Shown: positions 46,112-55,173, numbered from the stretch's first letter. The stretch: 64,000 nt of DNA from Roseivivax lentus (GCF_900156805.1 NZ_FTOQ01000008.1:104228-168227); one strand, 5' to 3'. The notes: generated by a model from the sequence alone, not told the origin. Numbers and translations are program-made.

Positions 46112-46603
46112 TCAGCCATCGGCGCGATCCGCCGCTTTTGCGGGAGCGAGCGGCGTGTAGGCGCAGCGTTCGGGCTTGATGTCCACAAGCGGCGTGCCGT
46201 CGATGCAATCGAGCCCGCGCACGAAGAGGACCGCGCCCTCGCGCCGTTCCAGCGCCACGCGCGCCAGCCCGATCGGGTTCGGCCGCACCGGGGAGCGCAA
46301 CGAGAACGTGCCCCGCAGTGCGCCGTCCTTGCCGGGATTCTGGGTCACGAGATCGCGGCGCGACCGGTCCAGCCAGTAGAGCACGTCGAGCCGGGCGAAT
46401 CGCTCTATCCCGTCGAGCGCATCGGCCCAGTCGGGATCGATCTCCAGCCGGCAGAGCGGACCGTCGAGCGCACCCTGCCGCGGACAATCGGCGCGGGTGG
46501 CGTAGGGCGTGCGGCAGCGGCCGATGAAATGCACCACCGCTTCGCCGATCCGGGGCGGGTCGCGGCGGGTCTCTCCGGGGCGCGGATCGTCGGCTTTGTC
46601 CAT
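46112..46603 (-). CDS. trmO: tRNA (adenine(37)-N6)-methyltransferase TrmO (TsaA family)
   Basis: A 163-residue TsaA/TrmO domain protein that uses SAM to methylate t6A37 in tRNA-Thr(GGU) in E. coli. Family segments are IGRCRTPYATRADCPRQG near residue 25, LDVLYWLDRSRRDL (~75) and the RSPVRPNPIGLARVALERREG core, ending DGTPLVDIKPERCAYTPL. Start at MDKADDP with GGAGAG upstream. Confidence 0.88.
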   Translation of the reverse strand: MDKADDPRPGETRRDPPRIGEAVVHFIGRCRTPYATRADCPRQGALDGPLCRLEIDPDWADALDGIERFARLDVLYWLDRSRRDLVTQNPGKDGALRGTFSLRSPVRPNPIGLARVALERREGAVLFVRGLDCIDGTPLVDIKPERCAYTPLAPAKAADRADG

Positions 46604-46722
46604 GGCGGGCTCTCCTGCAGGGGGGCGGCGGGTTCGGGCCGTCATCGGGCCCTGCGCGGAACTCTAGCGCAGCCGCGCGCCGCAGTCGCCCGACATCGCG
46701 GCTTGCAATCCCTGTGGCAATC

Positions 46723-46757
46723 GGGAAAACTTTGCAGGCCGCGGGAAATTTTGCAGG
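46723..46757. promoter_or_regulatory. Direct repeat upstream of tupB, 20-bp period
   Basis: GGGAAAACTTTGCAGG (46723) and GGGAAATTTTGCAGG (46743) are near-identical and start exactly 20 bp apart, about two helical turns. They lie within 45 bp of the tupB start; the second also supplies the ribosome-binding AGG. Possible operator for tungstate or molybdate control. Confidence 0.5.
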
Positions 46758-46765
46758 ATTACGAC

Positions 46766-47473
46766 ATGAACGACATGGCCGAGGCGCTCCGCATCGCCGT
46801 CACGCTCGTTCTGTCGGGCGATGGCGACCTCTGGGAGATCGTGCTTCTGTCGCTCCGCGTGAGCCTCAGCGCCACGGCGCTGGCCTGCCTCATTGGCATG
46901 CCGCTGGGCGCGCTCTTGGCGACACAGCGATTCGCCGGGCGCGGCGCGGCCATCGTCTGCATCAACGCGCTGATGGGGCTGCCGCCGGTGGTCGTGGGGC
47001 TGATGGTCTATCTCGCGCTGAGCCGGTCGGGGCCCCTTGGCACGTTCGGGCTGCTTTACACGCCGGCGGCGATGATCATCGCCCAGACCATCCTGATCGC
47101 GCCCATCGTCGCGGCGCTGTCGCGGCAGGTCCTCGAGGCGCTGCATCTCGAATATGACGAACAGTTCCGTTCGCTGGGCCTCGGGCGCGTGGCGGCGATC
47201 CGGGCGCTGCTCTGGGACGGGCGTTTCGCGCTGATGACGGTGGGGCTGGCCGGGTTCGGCCGCGCCATCGCCGAGGTCGGCGCGGTGATCGTCGTCGGCG
47301 GCAATATCGACCACCTGACCCGGGTGATGACCACGGCCATCGCGCTCGAGACCTCGAAGGGCGATCTGGCGCTGGCGCTGGCTTTGGGCCTCGTGCTGAT
47401 GGTGCTGGCGCTCGTGGTGAACGCCGCGGTGCACGGGGTGCGCAACAGCGAAGGACAGCTGGCCCATGCGTGA
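46766..47473 (+). CDS. tupB: Tungstate-type ABC transporter permease
   Basis: A 235-residue permease with five to six helices of the TupB/WtpB type. The EAA loop is seen in LEYDEQFRSLGLGRVAAIRALLWDGRFAL (~125), and GFGRAIAEVGAVIVVGGNIDHLTRVMTTAIALE is characteristic of TupB. AGGA precedes the ATG. First gene of tupBCA; the next gene starts 8 bases before its stop. Confidence 0.9.
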   Translation: MNDMAEALRIAVTLVLSGDGDLWEIVLLSLRVSLSATALACLIGMPLGALLATQRFAGRGAAIVCINALMGLPPVVVGLMVYLALSRSGPLGTFGLLYTPAAMIIAQTILIAPIVAALSRQVLEALHLEYDEQFRSLGLGRVAAIRALLWDGRFALMTVGLAGFGRAIAEVGAVIVVGGNIDHLTRVMTTAIALETSKGDLALALALGLVLMVLALVVNAAVHGVRNSEGQLAHA

Positions 47474-48170
47474 TTTCATCGAGACCGGGCGGCGGGAAGC
47501 GCCGCGCCTCACGCTGAGCGATCTTTCGGTCGAGATCGGCGGCCGCGTCCTTCTGGACCGCGTCGAGATGGCCGTGCCGCGGCAGGGCATCACCACGATC
47601 CTCGGGCCGAACGGAGCGGGCAAGAGCCTGCTTTTGCGCGCGATCCACGGTCTCATTCCCCATGCGGGCCGGATCGACTGGGGGCAAGGCGCCGCGCCGC
47701 GGCAGGCGCTGGTTTTCCAGAAACCCGTGCTGCTGCGCCGCTCGGTCGCGGCGAACATGGCCTTCGTGCTGGGCCGCGACCATGCCCGGAGCCATGCGCT
47801 GCTGGCCGAGATGGGCCTGCAGGACCGCGCCGATCAGCCCGCCCGGCGGTTGTCCGGCGGCGAACAGCAGCGGTTGGCGCTGGCGCGGGCGCTGGCGACC
47901 GATCCCGAGCTGCTGCTGCTGGACGAACCGACCGCGAGCCTCGATCCGGCCTCGGCGGCGATGATCGAGGCGGTGCTGCGCCGGGTGGCGGCGCGCGGCA
48001 CGACGATCCTGATGGTCACCCACGACATCGCGCAGGCCCGCCGCATCGCCGATCACGCCATGGTCATGTGCCGCGGGCGCATCGCCGAGGCGGGCGCCGC
48101 GATGCGCATACTCGCCGCCCCCGCGACGCCTGTGGCGCGCGACTTCCTCGAGGGGCGGCTGGTGCCCTGA
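47466..48170 (+). CDS. tupC: Tungstate-type ABC transporter ATP-binding protein
   Basis: A 234-residue ABC ATPase: Walker A GPNGAGKS (~47), Q-loop LVFQKPVLLRRS, signature RLSGGEQQRLALARAL and Walker B LLLLDEPTASLDP. It lacks the C-terminal regulatory MOP domain seen in ModC, which agrees with a TupC role. Coupled to tupB by an 8-bp overlap. Confidence 0.9.
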   Translation: MRDFIETGRREAPRLTLSDLSVEIGGRVLLDRVEMAVPRQGITTILGPNGAGKSLLLRAIHGLIPHAGRIDWGQGAAPRQALVFQKPVLLRRSVAANMAFVLGRDHARSHALLAEMGLQDRADQPARRLSGGEQQRLALARALATDPELLLLDEPTASLDPASAAMIEAVLRRVAARGTTILMVTHDIAQARRIADHAMVMCRGRIAEAGAAMRILAAPATPVARDFLEGRLVP

Positions 48171-48237
48171 ACGGCCCCCCGGCCCCCCGGCCCCGAGCCC
48201 AACCCCGAACCCCAACCAGACGAGCCCAGAGACCAAG

Positions 48238-49050
48238 ATGACCTTCCGCGCCCTGACCCTGGCCCTCGCGCTTTGCTGCGCGAGCGCGACCAGCGCCGAC
48301 ACCCCCTCGATCCTCGTGCAATCGACGACCTCGACCGCGAATTCGGGGCTCTACGATAACCTCCTGCCGCGCTTCACGGAGGCCACCGGCATCGCGGTGA
48401 ACGTGGTGGCGGTGGGCACCGGACAGGCGATCCGCAACGCGCAGAATTGCGACGCGGACGTGCTCTTGGTCCATGCCAAATCCGCCGAGGAGGCCTTCGT
48501 CGCCGCAGGTTACGGCGTGTCGCGGCAGGACCTGATGTACAACGATTTCGTCATCGTGGGCCCGGCGGACGACCCTGCGGGCGTGGCCGGGCTGACCGAT
48601 GCGGGCGCCGCTTTGAGCCGCATCGCGGAGGCAGAGGCGCTCTTTGCGTCGCGCGGCGACGATTCGGGCACCCACAAGAAGGAACGCGCACTCTGGGAGG
48701 GCACCGGCGCCGATCCCGACGCGGCCTCGGGCGATTGGTACCGCGAGACCGGGTCGGGCATGGGCGCCACGCTGAATGCCGCCGTGGGCATGGGCGCCTA
48801 TACCCTGACCGACCGGGCCACATGGCTGAGTTTCGGCAACAAGGGCGACGTTGCGGTTCTCGTGGAACACGACCCTGCGTTATTTAATCAATACGGCGTC
48901 ATTCTCGTTTCGCCAGACCGCTGTCCCGATGTTAAGGAGGAAGATGGAATGGCGTTCATCGATTGGCTGACCGGACGGGACGGACAATCCGCCATTGCGG
49001 AGTTCACGATTGACGGGACGCAGGTGTTTTTTCCCAATGCGCCCGAGTGA
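48238..49050 (+). CDS. tupA: Tungstate-binding periplasmic protein
   Basis: A 270-residue precursor with a signal peptide to about A20. The oxyanion-binding signature QSTTSTANSGLYDNLLPRF (~29) and the SRGDDSGTHKKE segment (~140) are the conserved TupA ligand loops; NDFVIVGPADDPAGV is also typical. It captures tungstate, and possibly molybdate, for tungsten or molybdenum enzymes. It follows tupC by 67 bp. Confidence 0.9.
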   Translation: MTFRALTLALALCCASATSADTPSILVQSTTSTANSGLYDNLLPRFTEATGIAVNVVAVGTGQAIRNAQNCDADVLLVHAKSAEEAFVAAGYGVSRQDLMYNDFVIVGPADDPAGVAGLTDAGAALSRIAEAEALFASRGDDSGTHKKERALWEGTGADPDAASGDWYRETGSGMGATLNAAVGMGAYTLTDRATWLSFGNKGDVAVLVEHDPALFNQYGVILVSPDRCPDVKEEDGMAFIDWLTGRDGQSAIAEFTIDGTQVFFPNAPE

Positions 49051-49103
49051 GCGGTCCGGAGCCGGGGCTGCCTGTCATTTAACCAGTGCACAGGTCATGA
49101 GTG

Positions 49104-49129
49104 CCCCCTTCCCGCCCGCGGGAAGGGGG
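49104..49129. terminator. GC hairpin after tupA
   Basis: Eleven-bp perfect arms CCCCCTTCCCG/CGGGAAGGGGG with a 4-base loop, 54 bp after the tupA stop. No T-run follows, but the stem is strong; probably the 3' end of the tup transcript or a pause before the regulator gene. Confidence 0.5.
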
Positions 49130-49263
49130 AGCGACGTGACCGGAATCCACGCCCGCCCCGGACGCCCGTTGCGGCCGCGGCCCCGTCGCATCGGCCTTGC
49201 GCGCATCGCGTCGTATCCGCCCCCTTCAGCCACCGCCGCCACCCCCGCCCGGAGCCCGTGTCC

Positions 49264-50157
49264 ATGCCCGCCTTTCTGACCGTCAAGGAACTGGCCGCGC
49301 TGCTCCGGATCAAGGAGCGCAAGGTCTATGACCTGGCCGCTTCGGGGGCGGTGCCGTGCTCCAAAGTGACCGGCAAGCTGCTGTTTCCCGAGGATGAAAT
49401 CCATGCCTGGATCGCCGGGGCACGCTCGGGGCCCGACCCTGCGCGCGCGGCGGCGCCGGATGTCGTTCTGGGCAGTCACGACCCGCTTCTGGGCTGGGCG
49501 CTCCGGCAGTCCCGCGCGGGTCTCGCGAGCTATTTCGACGGCTCGATGGACGGGCTCAAGCGCTTTGCCGCGGGCGAGGGAATCGCCGCCGGCCTGCACC
49601 TGATCGACATTTCGGGGACCGGGGGCGGGCGAGACCCCGGCGATGCGTGGAACATCCCCGACGTGATGCGGCAGGCGGGCGGCATGGACGCGGTGCTGAT
49701 CGCCTTCGCCCGGCGCCAGCGCGGTCTGGTGCTGCGCCCAGAGGACAGAGGGCGCGTGGCGGGCCTGGCCGACCTGCCCGGCCTGCGAATCGCCGCGCGG
49801 CCCGAGGATACCGGCAGCGAACGGCTCTTGGCCCATGTGCTGCGGCAAGCGGGGATCGCGGAGGCGGACCTCACCCGTGGCGAGACCGCCCAGAGCGAGG
49901 AAGACGCCGTCTTCGCCGTGGCGCAGGGCCGCGCCGACGTGACCTTCGGGCTCGCCGCCGTGGCCGCCGCGCAGAACCTCGCCTTCGTACCGGTGACCGA
50001 GGAACGCTACGACCTGCTGCTCGACCGGCGCGCGGCCTTCGAGCCGCCCCTGCAGGCGCTGCTCGGTTTCCTGCGCGGGGCGGAGTTCCGCGACCACGCG
50101 GCCCGGCTCGGCGGTTACGATGTCGGGGAGGCGGGCGCCGTGCGCTGGAACGCGTGA
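49264..50157 (+). CDS. HTH-PBP fusion regulator (molybdate/tungstate-type)
   Basis: A 297-residue protein. Residues ~1-55 form an excisionase/MerR-like HTH (LTVKELAALLRIKERKVYDLAASGAVPCSK, then LLFPEDEIHAW). Residues ~80-290 resemble the PBP-like PF12727 domain (LGSHDPLLGWALRQ, then a periplasmic-binding fold). Proteins of this layout commonly adjoin Mo/W transporters and may bind the oxyanion or a molybdopterin-related ligand. ATG at 49264 is spaced nine bases from GGAG; a GTG two codons earlier is too close. Likely autoregulates or controls tupBCA. Confidence 0.85.
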   Translation: MPAFLTVKELAALLRIKERKVYDLAASGAVPCSKVTGKLLFPEDEIHAWIAGARSGPDPARAAAPDVVLGSHDPLLGWALRQSRAGLASYFDGSMDGLKRFAAGEGIAAGLHLIDISGTGGGRDPGDAWNIPDVMRQAGGMDAVLIAFARRQRGLVLRPEDRGRVAGLADLPGLRIAARPEDTGSERLLAHVLRQAGIAEADLTRGETAQSEEDAVFAVAQGRADVTFGLAAVAAAQNLAFVPVTEERYDLLLDRRAAFEPPLQALLGFLRGAEFRDHAARLGGYDVGEAGAVRWNA

Positions 50158-50392
50158 CGCGCCCGGTGGCACCGGCGCGTTTGCGTATTTTTCCAAGAGG
50201 CAAGACAGGGGGCTCGGCGCATCCGGTGCCCGGGCGCGTCATGGGCATGTGGTGCAAGAGACCGCGCCACCGGGGCCAATCCCGCGGCGGGGCCGGGCGC
50301 TGCCCGGGACGTCGGGTGCAAATCCGGCTGTCTTGCCTCTTTCTGAAATACGCCTGCCGAAGGCCGGGGCCCGCGCGGCGCGGTGCAAGCGC
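50158..50392. other. Convergent gap with two inverted short repeats
   Basis: A 235-bp gap between convergent genes with no gene of its own. Two copies of the short CCAAATACGC-type repeat lie in opposite orientation, 50183-50203 (minus) and 50333-50353 (plus), each placed 25-60 bases beyond a gene stop in the same relative orientation. They may be processing or termination-associated elements. Confidence 0.55.
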
Positions 50393-51094
50393 TCAGACCG
50401 CGAGGTGATCGGCGCGGATACCCGGTGCGGCGTCGAGGGCGTCGAAGGTGCCCTCGAAGACCACGCGGCCGTGGTCGATCACCGCGACCCTGTCCGCGAC
50501 GGCGCGGGCGAAGGGGAGGGTCTGTTCGGAGAGCAGGATGGTCAGCCCTTCGCCCTTCAGCCGGCGGATCGCGCGGACCATCTCGGCCACGATCACCGGC
50601 GCGATGCCCTCGGAGGGCTCGTCGAGCAGGAGGCAGGCCGGGTTGCCCATCAGCGTGCGGGCGATGGAGAGCATCTGCTGCTCGCCGCCCGACAGCGCGC
50701 GGCCCGGCGCATCGGCGCGTTCGGCGAGGTTCGGGAACAGCGCGAAGAGGCCTTCTTCGGTCCAGGCGGGCACCCCCTCGCGCGGCTTCTGGCGGCCCAC
50801 TTCGAGGTTCTCGCGCACGGTGAGCTGGGTGAAGATGCGCCGCTCCTCGGGCACGTAGCCGAGGCCCGCGCGCGCCACCCGGTAGGGCGGCGCACCGGTG
50901 ATCTCCGTCCCCGACAGCCGCACCGTGCCGCGCGCCACCGGCAGCATCTGCATCAGCGCCTTCAGCGTCGTGGTCTTGCCCGCGCCGTTGCGGCCCAGGA
51001 GCGCCACCACCTCGCCCCGCGCGACGTGCAGCGACAGGCCTGAAAGCACCTGCGCCTTGCCGTAGAAGACGTCGAGCCCCTCCGCCTCAAGCAT
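50393..51094 (-). CDS. livF: Branched-chain amino acid-type ABC transporter ATPase LivF
   Basis: A 233-residue LivF-type ATPase: Walker A LLGRNGAGKTTT (~35), GLGYVPEERRIFTQLTV, signature ALSGGEQQMLSIARTL and Walker B CLLLDEPSEGIAP. Together with LivG it drives the HAAT permease. The ATG at 51094 begins MLEAEGLDVFYG and overlaps the livG stop by eight bases. Confidence 0.92.
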   Translation of the reverse strand: MLEAEGLDVFYGKAQVLSGLSLHVARGEVVALLGRNGAGKTTTLKALMQMLPVARGTVRLSGTEITGAPPYRVARAGLGYVPEERRIFTQLTVRENLEVGRQKPREGVPAWTEEGLFALFPNLAERADAPGRALSGGEQQMLSIARTLMGNPACLLLDEPSEGIAPVIVAEMVRAIRRLKGEGLTILLSEQTLPFARAVADRVAVIDHGRVVFEGTFDALDAAPGIRADHLAV

Positions 51095-51857
51095 CGTCCA
51101 GCGCCGCCGCATCGAGCCCGGTGCCGAGATAGACCGCCTGCACGCGCGGATCGGCGCGCACCGCGTCGGGCGTGTCATGAGCGATGAGCCGCCCGCGGTC
51201 TAGGACCATGACGCTTTCGGCATGGGCGAAGACCACGTCCATGTCGTGTTCGGTGAAGAGGATCGTCATGCCCCGGTCGCGGGCGATCCCGGTGACGGTG
51301 TTCATCAGATCCGCGCGCTCGGTGGCGGCCATGCCCGCGGTGGGCTCGTCCATGAGCAGAAGCTTCGGGTCATTGGCCAGCGCGATGGCCAGTTCCAGCC
51401 GCTTGAGATCGCCGTAGGCGAGCACCGCGGCGGGGCGCTCGGCCTGCTCGGCCATGCCCACGATCCCGAGAAGCGCGCGCGCGGGCGCGACCTCCTGCCG
51501 CCGGGCATAGCCCATCAGCGAAAAGGTCCGCCGCCGTGCGGCGAGGCAGGCGGTCTGGACATTCTCCAGCACGGTCATGGACGGCCAGGTGCCGGTGATC
51601 TGGAAGGTGCGCCCGACCCCGCGGCGGCAGATCTGGGCAGGGCGGAGGCCGGTGATCCGGCGGCCTTCGAAACTCACGGTGCCGGCGGTGGGCCGGGTCT
51701 CGCCCATCAGCATCTTGAAGAGCGTGGACTTGCCCGCGCCGTTCGGACCGATCAGCGCGCGGATTTCTCCCGGCGCGAGGTCGAAGCTCACATCTTCCAC
51801 CGCGCGCAACGCGCCGTAATGGCGCGCGAGATGCGTGACCTGCAGCAGCGCGGTCAT
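51087..51857 (-). CDS. livG: Branched-chain amino acid-type ABC transporter ATPase LivG
   Basis: A 256-residue LivG-type ATPase: Walker A ALIGPNGAGKSTLFKMLMGE (~36), RRGVGRTFQITGTWPSMTVLENV, signature-like VLAYGDLKRLELAIAL in place of LSGGQ (usual for LivG), and Walker B LLLMDEPTAGM. The ATG overlaps the permease stop in ATGA. Confidence 0.92.
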   Translation of the reverse strand: MTALLQVTHLARHYGALRAVEDVSFDLAPGEIRALIGPNGAGKSTLFKMLMGETRPTAGTVSFEGRRITGLRPAQICRRGVGRTFQITGTWPSMTVLENVQTACLAARRRTFSLMGYARRQEVAPARALLGIVGMAEQAERPAAVLAYGDLKRLELAIALANDPKLLLMDEPTAGMAATERADLMNTVTGIARDRGMTILFTEHDMDVVFAHAESVMVLDRGRLIAHDTPDAVRADPRVQAVYLGTGLDAAALDDA

Positions 51858-53692
51858 GACCGCCCCCTTTGCCAGAGCCGCCGTGCCGCCCCGACGATGC
51901 CCTGCGGTGCGAGGGTGACGATGAAAAGCACCGTGAGGCCGAGGGCCAGGCGCCAATATTCGAAGCGCGTCAGCCAGTCGGTGCCCGCCTCGAACACCGC
52001 GCCGCCGACCCAGCCCCCCGAAAGCGTCTTCACCCCGCCCAGGAACACGACGATGAGCGCGTCGAAGCTGCGTGCGATCTCGAGCTCGTTGGGAAAGACC
52101 GAGCCCTTGGCGAAGACGAAAAGCCCGCCCGCAAGGCCCGCCATCGCGCCCGCGAAGGCGAAGGCCACCCATTGCAGCCGCGCCACCGCGAGCCCGGAGG
52201 CCGCGGCGCGGGCCGGGTTGTCGCGGGCCGCCCGCAGCGCATAACCCAAGGGCGCATGGGCCGCGTGGCGCAGCACCAGGATGCCCGCGACGCAAAGCAC
52301 GAAGGCCAGCCAGAAGAAGGCGGCGTTGCCCCCGGCCCAGTCCGCGGGCCAGATGCCCACCATGCCGTCCGAGCCGCCGGTAAACTCCGCCCATTGCCAG
52401 ACGAGCGACCAGAGCAGCTGCGCGAAGGCGAGCGTCAGCATGGCGAAATAGACCCCCGTGGCCCGCAGCGAGACCCAGCCGATGGCCAGCGCGAGGAGCC
52501 CCGCGATCAGAGGGGCGAGGAGCAGCGCCAGCTCCATCGGCGCGCCCGCATGGCGCACCAGAAGCGCCGCCGCATAGGCGCCGCCGCCGTAGAAGGCCGC
52601 ATGGCCGAAACTCACCAGCCCCGCCTGCCCCAGAAGGAAGTGCAGCGAGGCGGCGAAGAGGCAGAAGATCAGGATGTCGGTGGCCAACACCAGCGCGAAA
52701 TCCGAGCCGTAGAGGGGCAGCGCGCCCAGGGCGAGAAGCGCCAGCGCCACGCCCGCGCGCACGGACCAGCCGGCGGGCCGGATCGGGTCTTCGGGCGGGC
52801 CGACCTGGCCGGCCTCGCCCGCGACTTCCTCGCGGCCCAGAAGCCCGAAGGGCCGCCACATGAGCACCGCCACCATGACGACGAAGGTCAGCGCCAGCGT
52901 CGATTGCGGCAGGTAGGCCACGCCGAAGACACCGAGCACCGAAATCAGCACCGCCGCCAGATAGGCCCCCGGCAGCGAGCCCATGCCGCCGATCACCACC
53001 ACCACGAAGACCGAGGTCAGGATGGTGAAATCCATCAAGAGATCCGCCCCGCCCTGCGGCAATTGCAGCGCGCCGCCGAGGCCTGCCAGCGCACAGCCCA
53101 AGCCGAAGGTCCCGGTGAAAAGCCAGCGCTGGTTCACGCCGAGCGCGGCCACCATCTCGCGGTCCTGCGTCGCCGCGCGCACGAGGATGCCGAAGCGGGT
53201 CTTGGTGATGAGCGCCCAGAGCCCGAGCGCCACCAGGGGCGTGACCCCGATCAGGACGAGGTCGTATTTCGGCACCGGCTCGCCCATGATCCGCACCACG
53301 CCGCGCAGGCCGGGGGCGCGCGGGCCCAGAAGGTCCTCGGGGCCCCAGATCATCAGCGCCAGATCCTGCACGATCAGGATCACCCCGAAGGTGGCGACCA
53401 GCTGGAACAGCTCGGGTGCGGCATAGACGCGGCGCAGGATCACCATCTCGACGAAGGCGCCGATCACGCCCACCGCCACGCCCGCGAGCAGCATCGCCCC
53501 CCAGAACCCGACCGCGCCGGGCAGGACCTGCATCAGCGTGTAGCCGATATAGGCGCCCAGCATGTAGAAAGAGCCATGGGCGAAGTTCACGATCCGGGTG
53601 ACGCCGAAAATGAGCGACAGGCCCGAGGCCACCATGAAGAGCGCGCCCGCATTGGCGAGCCCGGTCAGGATCTGAGCGAGAAAAAAGCCCAT
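51854..53692 (-). CDS. livHM: Fused LivH-LivM permease
   Basis: A 612-residue permease that joins both HAAT permeases. Residues 1-~290 are LivH-like (GLANAGALFMVASGLSLIFGVTRIVNFAHGSFYMLGAY; FVVVVIGGMGSLPGAYLAA), a linker ~295-315 follows, and residues ~320-605 are LivM-like (FAASLHFLLGQAGLVSFGHAAFYGGGAYAAALL; SFDALIVVFLGGVKTLSGGWVGGAVF). The usual arrangement is two genes. The fusion keeps both EAA-type regions and probably acts as a pseudo-homodimer half. Substrate: an amino acid, amide or urea-like compound. Confidence 0.9.
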   Translation of the reverse strand: MGFFLAQILTGLANAGALFMVASGLSLIFGVTRIVNFAHGSFYMLGAYIGYTLMQVLPGAVGFWGAMLLAGVAVGVIGAFVEMVILRRVYAAPELFQLVATFGVILIVQDLALMIWGPEDLLGPRAPGLRGVVRIMGEPVPKYDLVLIGVTPLVALGLWALITKTRFGILVRAATQDREMVAALGVNQRWLFTGTFGLGCALAGLGGALQLPQGGADLLMDFTILTSVFVVVVIGGMGSLPGAYLAAVLISVLGVFGVAYLPQSTLALTFVVMVAVLMWRPFGLLGREEVAGEAGQVGPPEDPIRPAGWSVRAGVALALLALGALPLYGSDFALVLATDILIFCLFAASLHFLLGQAGLVSFGHAAFYGGGAYAAALLVRHAGAPMELALLLAPLIAGLLALAIGWVSLRATGVYFAMLTLAFAQLLWSLVWQWAEFTGGSDGMVGIWPADWAGGNAAFFWLAFVLCVAGILVLRHAAHAPLGYALRAARDNPARAAASGLAVARLQWVAFAFAGAMAGLAGGLFVFAKGSVFPNELEIARSFDALIVVFLGGVKTLSGGWVGGAVFEAGTDWLTRFEYWRLALGLTVLFIVTLAPQGIVGAARRLWQRGRS

Positions 53693-53757
53693 CGCGGCGT
53701 GCCTTCAGCGAGCGGCGAGACCTGGCGGCCCCGCCCGTGTCGTCACCGGAGCGGTCG

Positions 53758-54954
53758 TCACTGCCCCTGGCGCGCGCGCACCGCGTCGTCGGCGGGCAGG
53801 TAATCGGCGCCGTCGCGATAGGTCCAGTCGACCATCACGCCGCCGCCATCTTCCAGCGCCGTGGTGCCCACGAAGGCGCCCATGGTCGATTGGTTGTCGA
53901 TCTGGCGGTAGGTGATCGGCCCGACGGGGCCCTCGACCTGCAGCCCCTCGAAGGCGGCACGGATCGCTTGCTTGTCGGTCGAACCCGCAATGTCGAGCGC
54001 GGCGGCCACCGAAAGGCCGGTCATGTAGCCGACGAGGCTGCCATTCTTCGGGCTCTCGCCGAAGCGCTCGGTGTAGGCGGCGACGAAATCGGCATTGGGG
54101 CCGTCCTCGAAAGCGTACCAGGGATAGCCCGTGACAACCCAGCCCTCGGGCGCCTCGTCCGCGAGCGGTTCGAGGTATTCCGGCTCACCCGACAGAAGGC
54201 CGAAGACCGCGCGCCCGTCAAAGAGCCCCCGGTCGGTACCCTGACGCACGAACTTCGCTAGGTCCGGCCCGAAGGTGACGTTGTAGATCGCGTCGGGCTT
54301 GGCGCGTTCCAGCGCCTGCACCTCGGCACCGGCGTCGATCTGGAAGAGCTGCGGCCATTGCTCGGCCACGAACTCGACCTCGGGCTTCAGCGCCGTCAGC
54401 GCCTCCTTGAAGGCCGCGACGGCGTCCTTGCCGTAGGCGTAGTTGGGCGCGATGGTCGCGTAGCGCAGCGCGTCGGTCTTGGCGGCCTCCTCGGCCAGCA
54501 TCGCGGCCTGCATGTAGGTCGAGGCGCGCAGGCGGAAGGTCCAGTCGTTGCCGTTCTCCCAGACCAGCGCGTCGGCCAGCGGTTCGGAGGCGAGGTAGAC
54601 CCATTCCTTCTGCGCCGCGAGCGAGGAAAGCGCGAGGCCCACATTGGACAGGATCGAGCCCGTCAGCATCACGGCGCCTTCGCGGGTCATCAGTTCCTCG
54701 GCGATGCGGATCGCCTCGCCCGGCTCGCCCTGGTCGTCGCGGAAGATCACCTCGATCTGGCGGCCATCCGCGCCGCCCGCGGCATTCACCTCCTCGATCG
54801 CCATCTCGTAGCCCTTGCGGTAGGGCTCGGCGAAGGCGGCCATGCGCTTGAAGTGATTGATCTCGCCCACCACGATGGGGCCGTCTTGCGCGATTGCGGA
54901 GGTCGCGGCGGCGGCGAGCGCCAGGCCGAGGGACAGGAAGGTTCTGCGGATCAT
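53758..54954 (-). CDS. livK: Branched-chain amino acid/amide-type substrate-binding protein
   Basis: A 398-residue type I periplasmic binding protein with a signal peptide ending near SAIA-QDG (residue 22). IVVGEINHFKRMAAFAEPYRKGYEMAIEEVNAAGG and GAVMLTGSILSNVGLALSSLAAQKEWVYLASEP match the Peripla_BP_6 family. It binds an amino acid, amide or aromatic acid for the LivHM/G/F permease. First gene of the operon; divergent from the aldose epimerase-kynU pair, so a link to tryptophan-derived ligands is possible but unproven. Confidence 0.9.
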   Translation of the reverse strand: MIRRTFLSLGLALAAAATSAIAQDGPIVVGEINHFKRMAAFAEPYRKGYEMAIEEVNAAGGADGRQIEVIFRDDQGEPGEAIRIAEELMTREGAVMLTGSILSNVGLALSSLAAQKEWVYLASEPLADALVWENGNDWTFRLRASTYMQAAMLAEEAAKTDALRYATIAPNYAYGKDAVAAFKEALTALKPEVEFVAEQWPQLFQIDAGAEVQALERAKPDAIYNVTFGPDLAKFVRQGTDRGLFDGRAVFGLLSGEPEYLEPLADEAPEGWVVTGYPWYAFEDGPNADFVAAYTERFGESPKNGSLVGYMTGLSVAAALDIAGSTDKQAIRAAFEGLQVEGPVGPITYRQIDNQSTMGAFVGTTALEDGGGVMVDWTYRDGADYLPADDAVRARQGQ

Positions 54955-55173
54955 GGCGGACCGCCTCTCATCAGGATGCTTTGCGCCGTCATACGCGACC
55001 GACGGCGGTTTATGTAGCCCCCAGCGCGCGGAAAATGATCCCGGGCGGCTTCCCTTCGCGCCGATTGGCTGGTTCTGTCGTCCCCGAAGAGCCCAAAGAG
55101 CAGGGAGCGCCGCGATGACAGGCCGAAGGACAGCCGCCAGAGGCAGGCCCCGCCCGCCCCGGGGCGCGCGGCC

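Noticed and set aside
45789..46487. A 232-codon minus-strand frame upstream of and across trmO
   Set aside because: Arg/Ala-rich sequence without motif, overlapping the supported trmO gene in another frame.
50120..51043. A 307-codon plus-strand frame over livF
   Set aside because: Antisense of a conserved ABC ATPase gene with all Walker motifs; composition is antisense-like.
54960..55090. A fourth copy of the two-hairpin element (AGCGCGCGGAAAATGAT...)
   Set aside because: Only the first dozen bases resemble the family; the inner palindrome, second stem and ATAAAGC end are missing.
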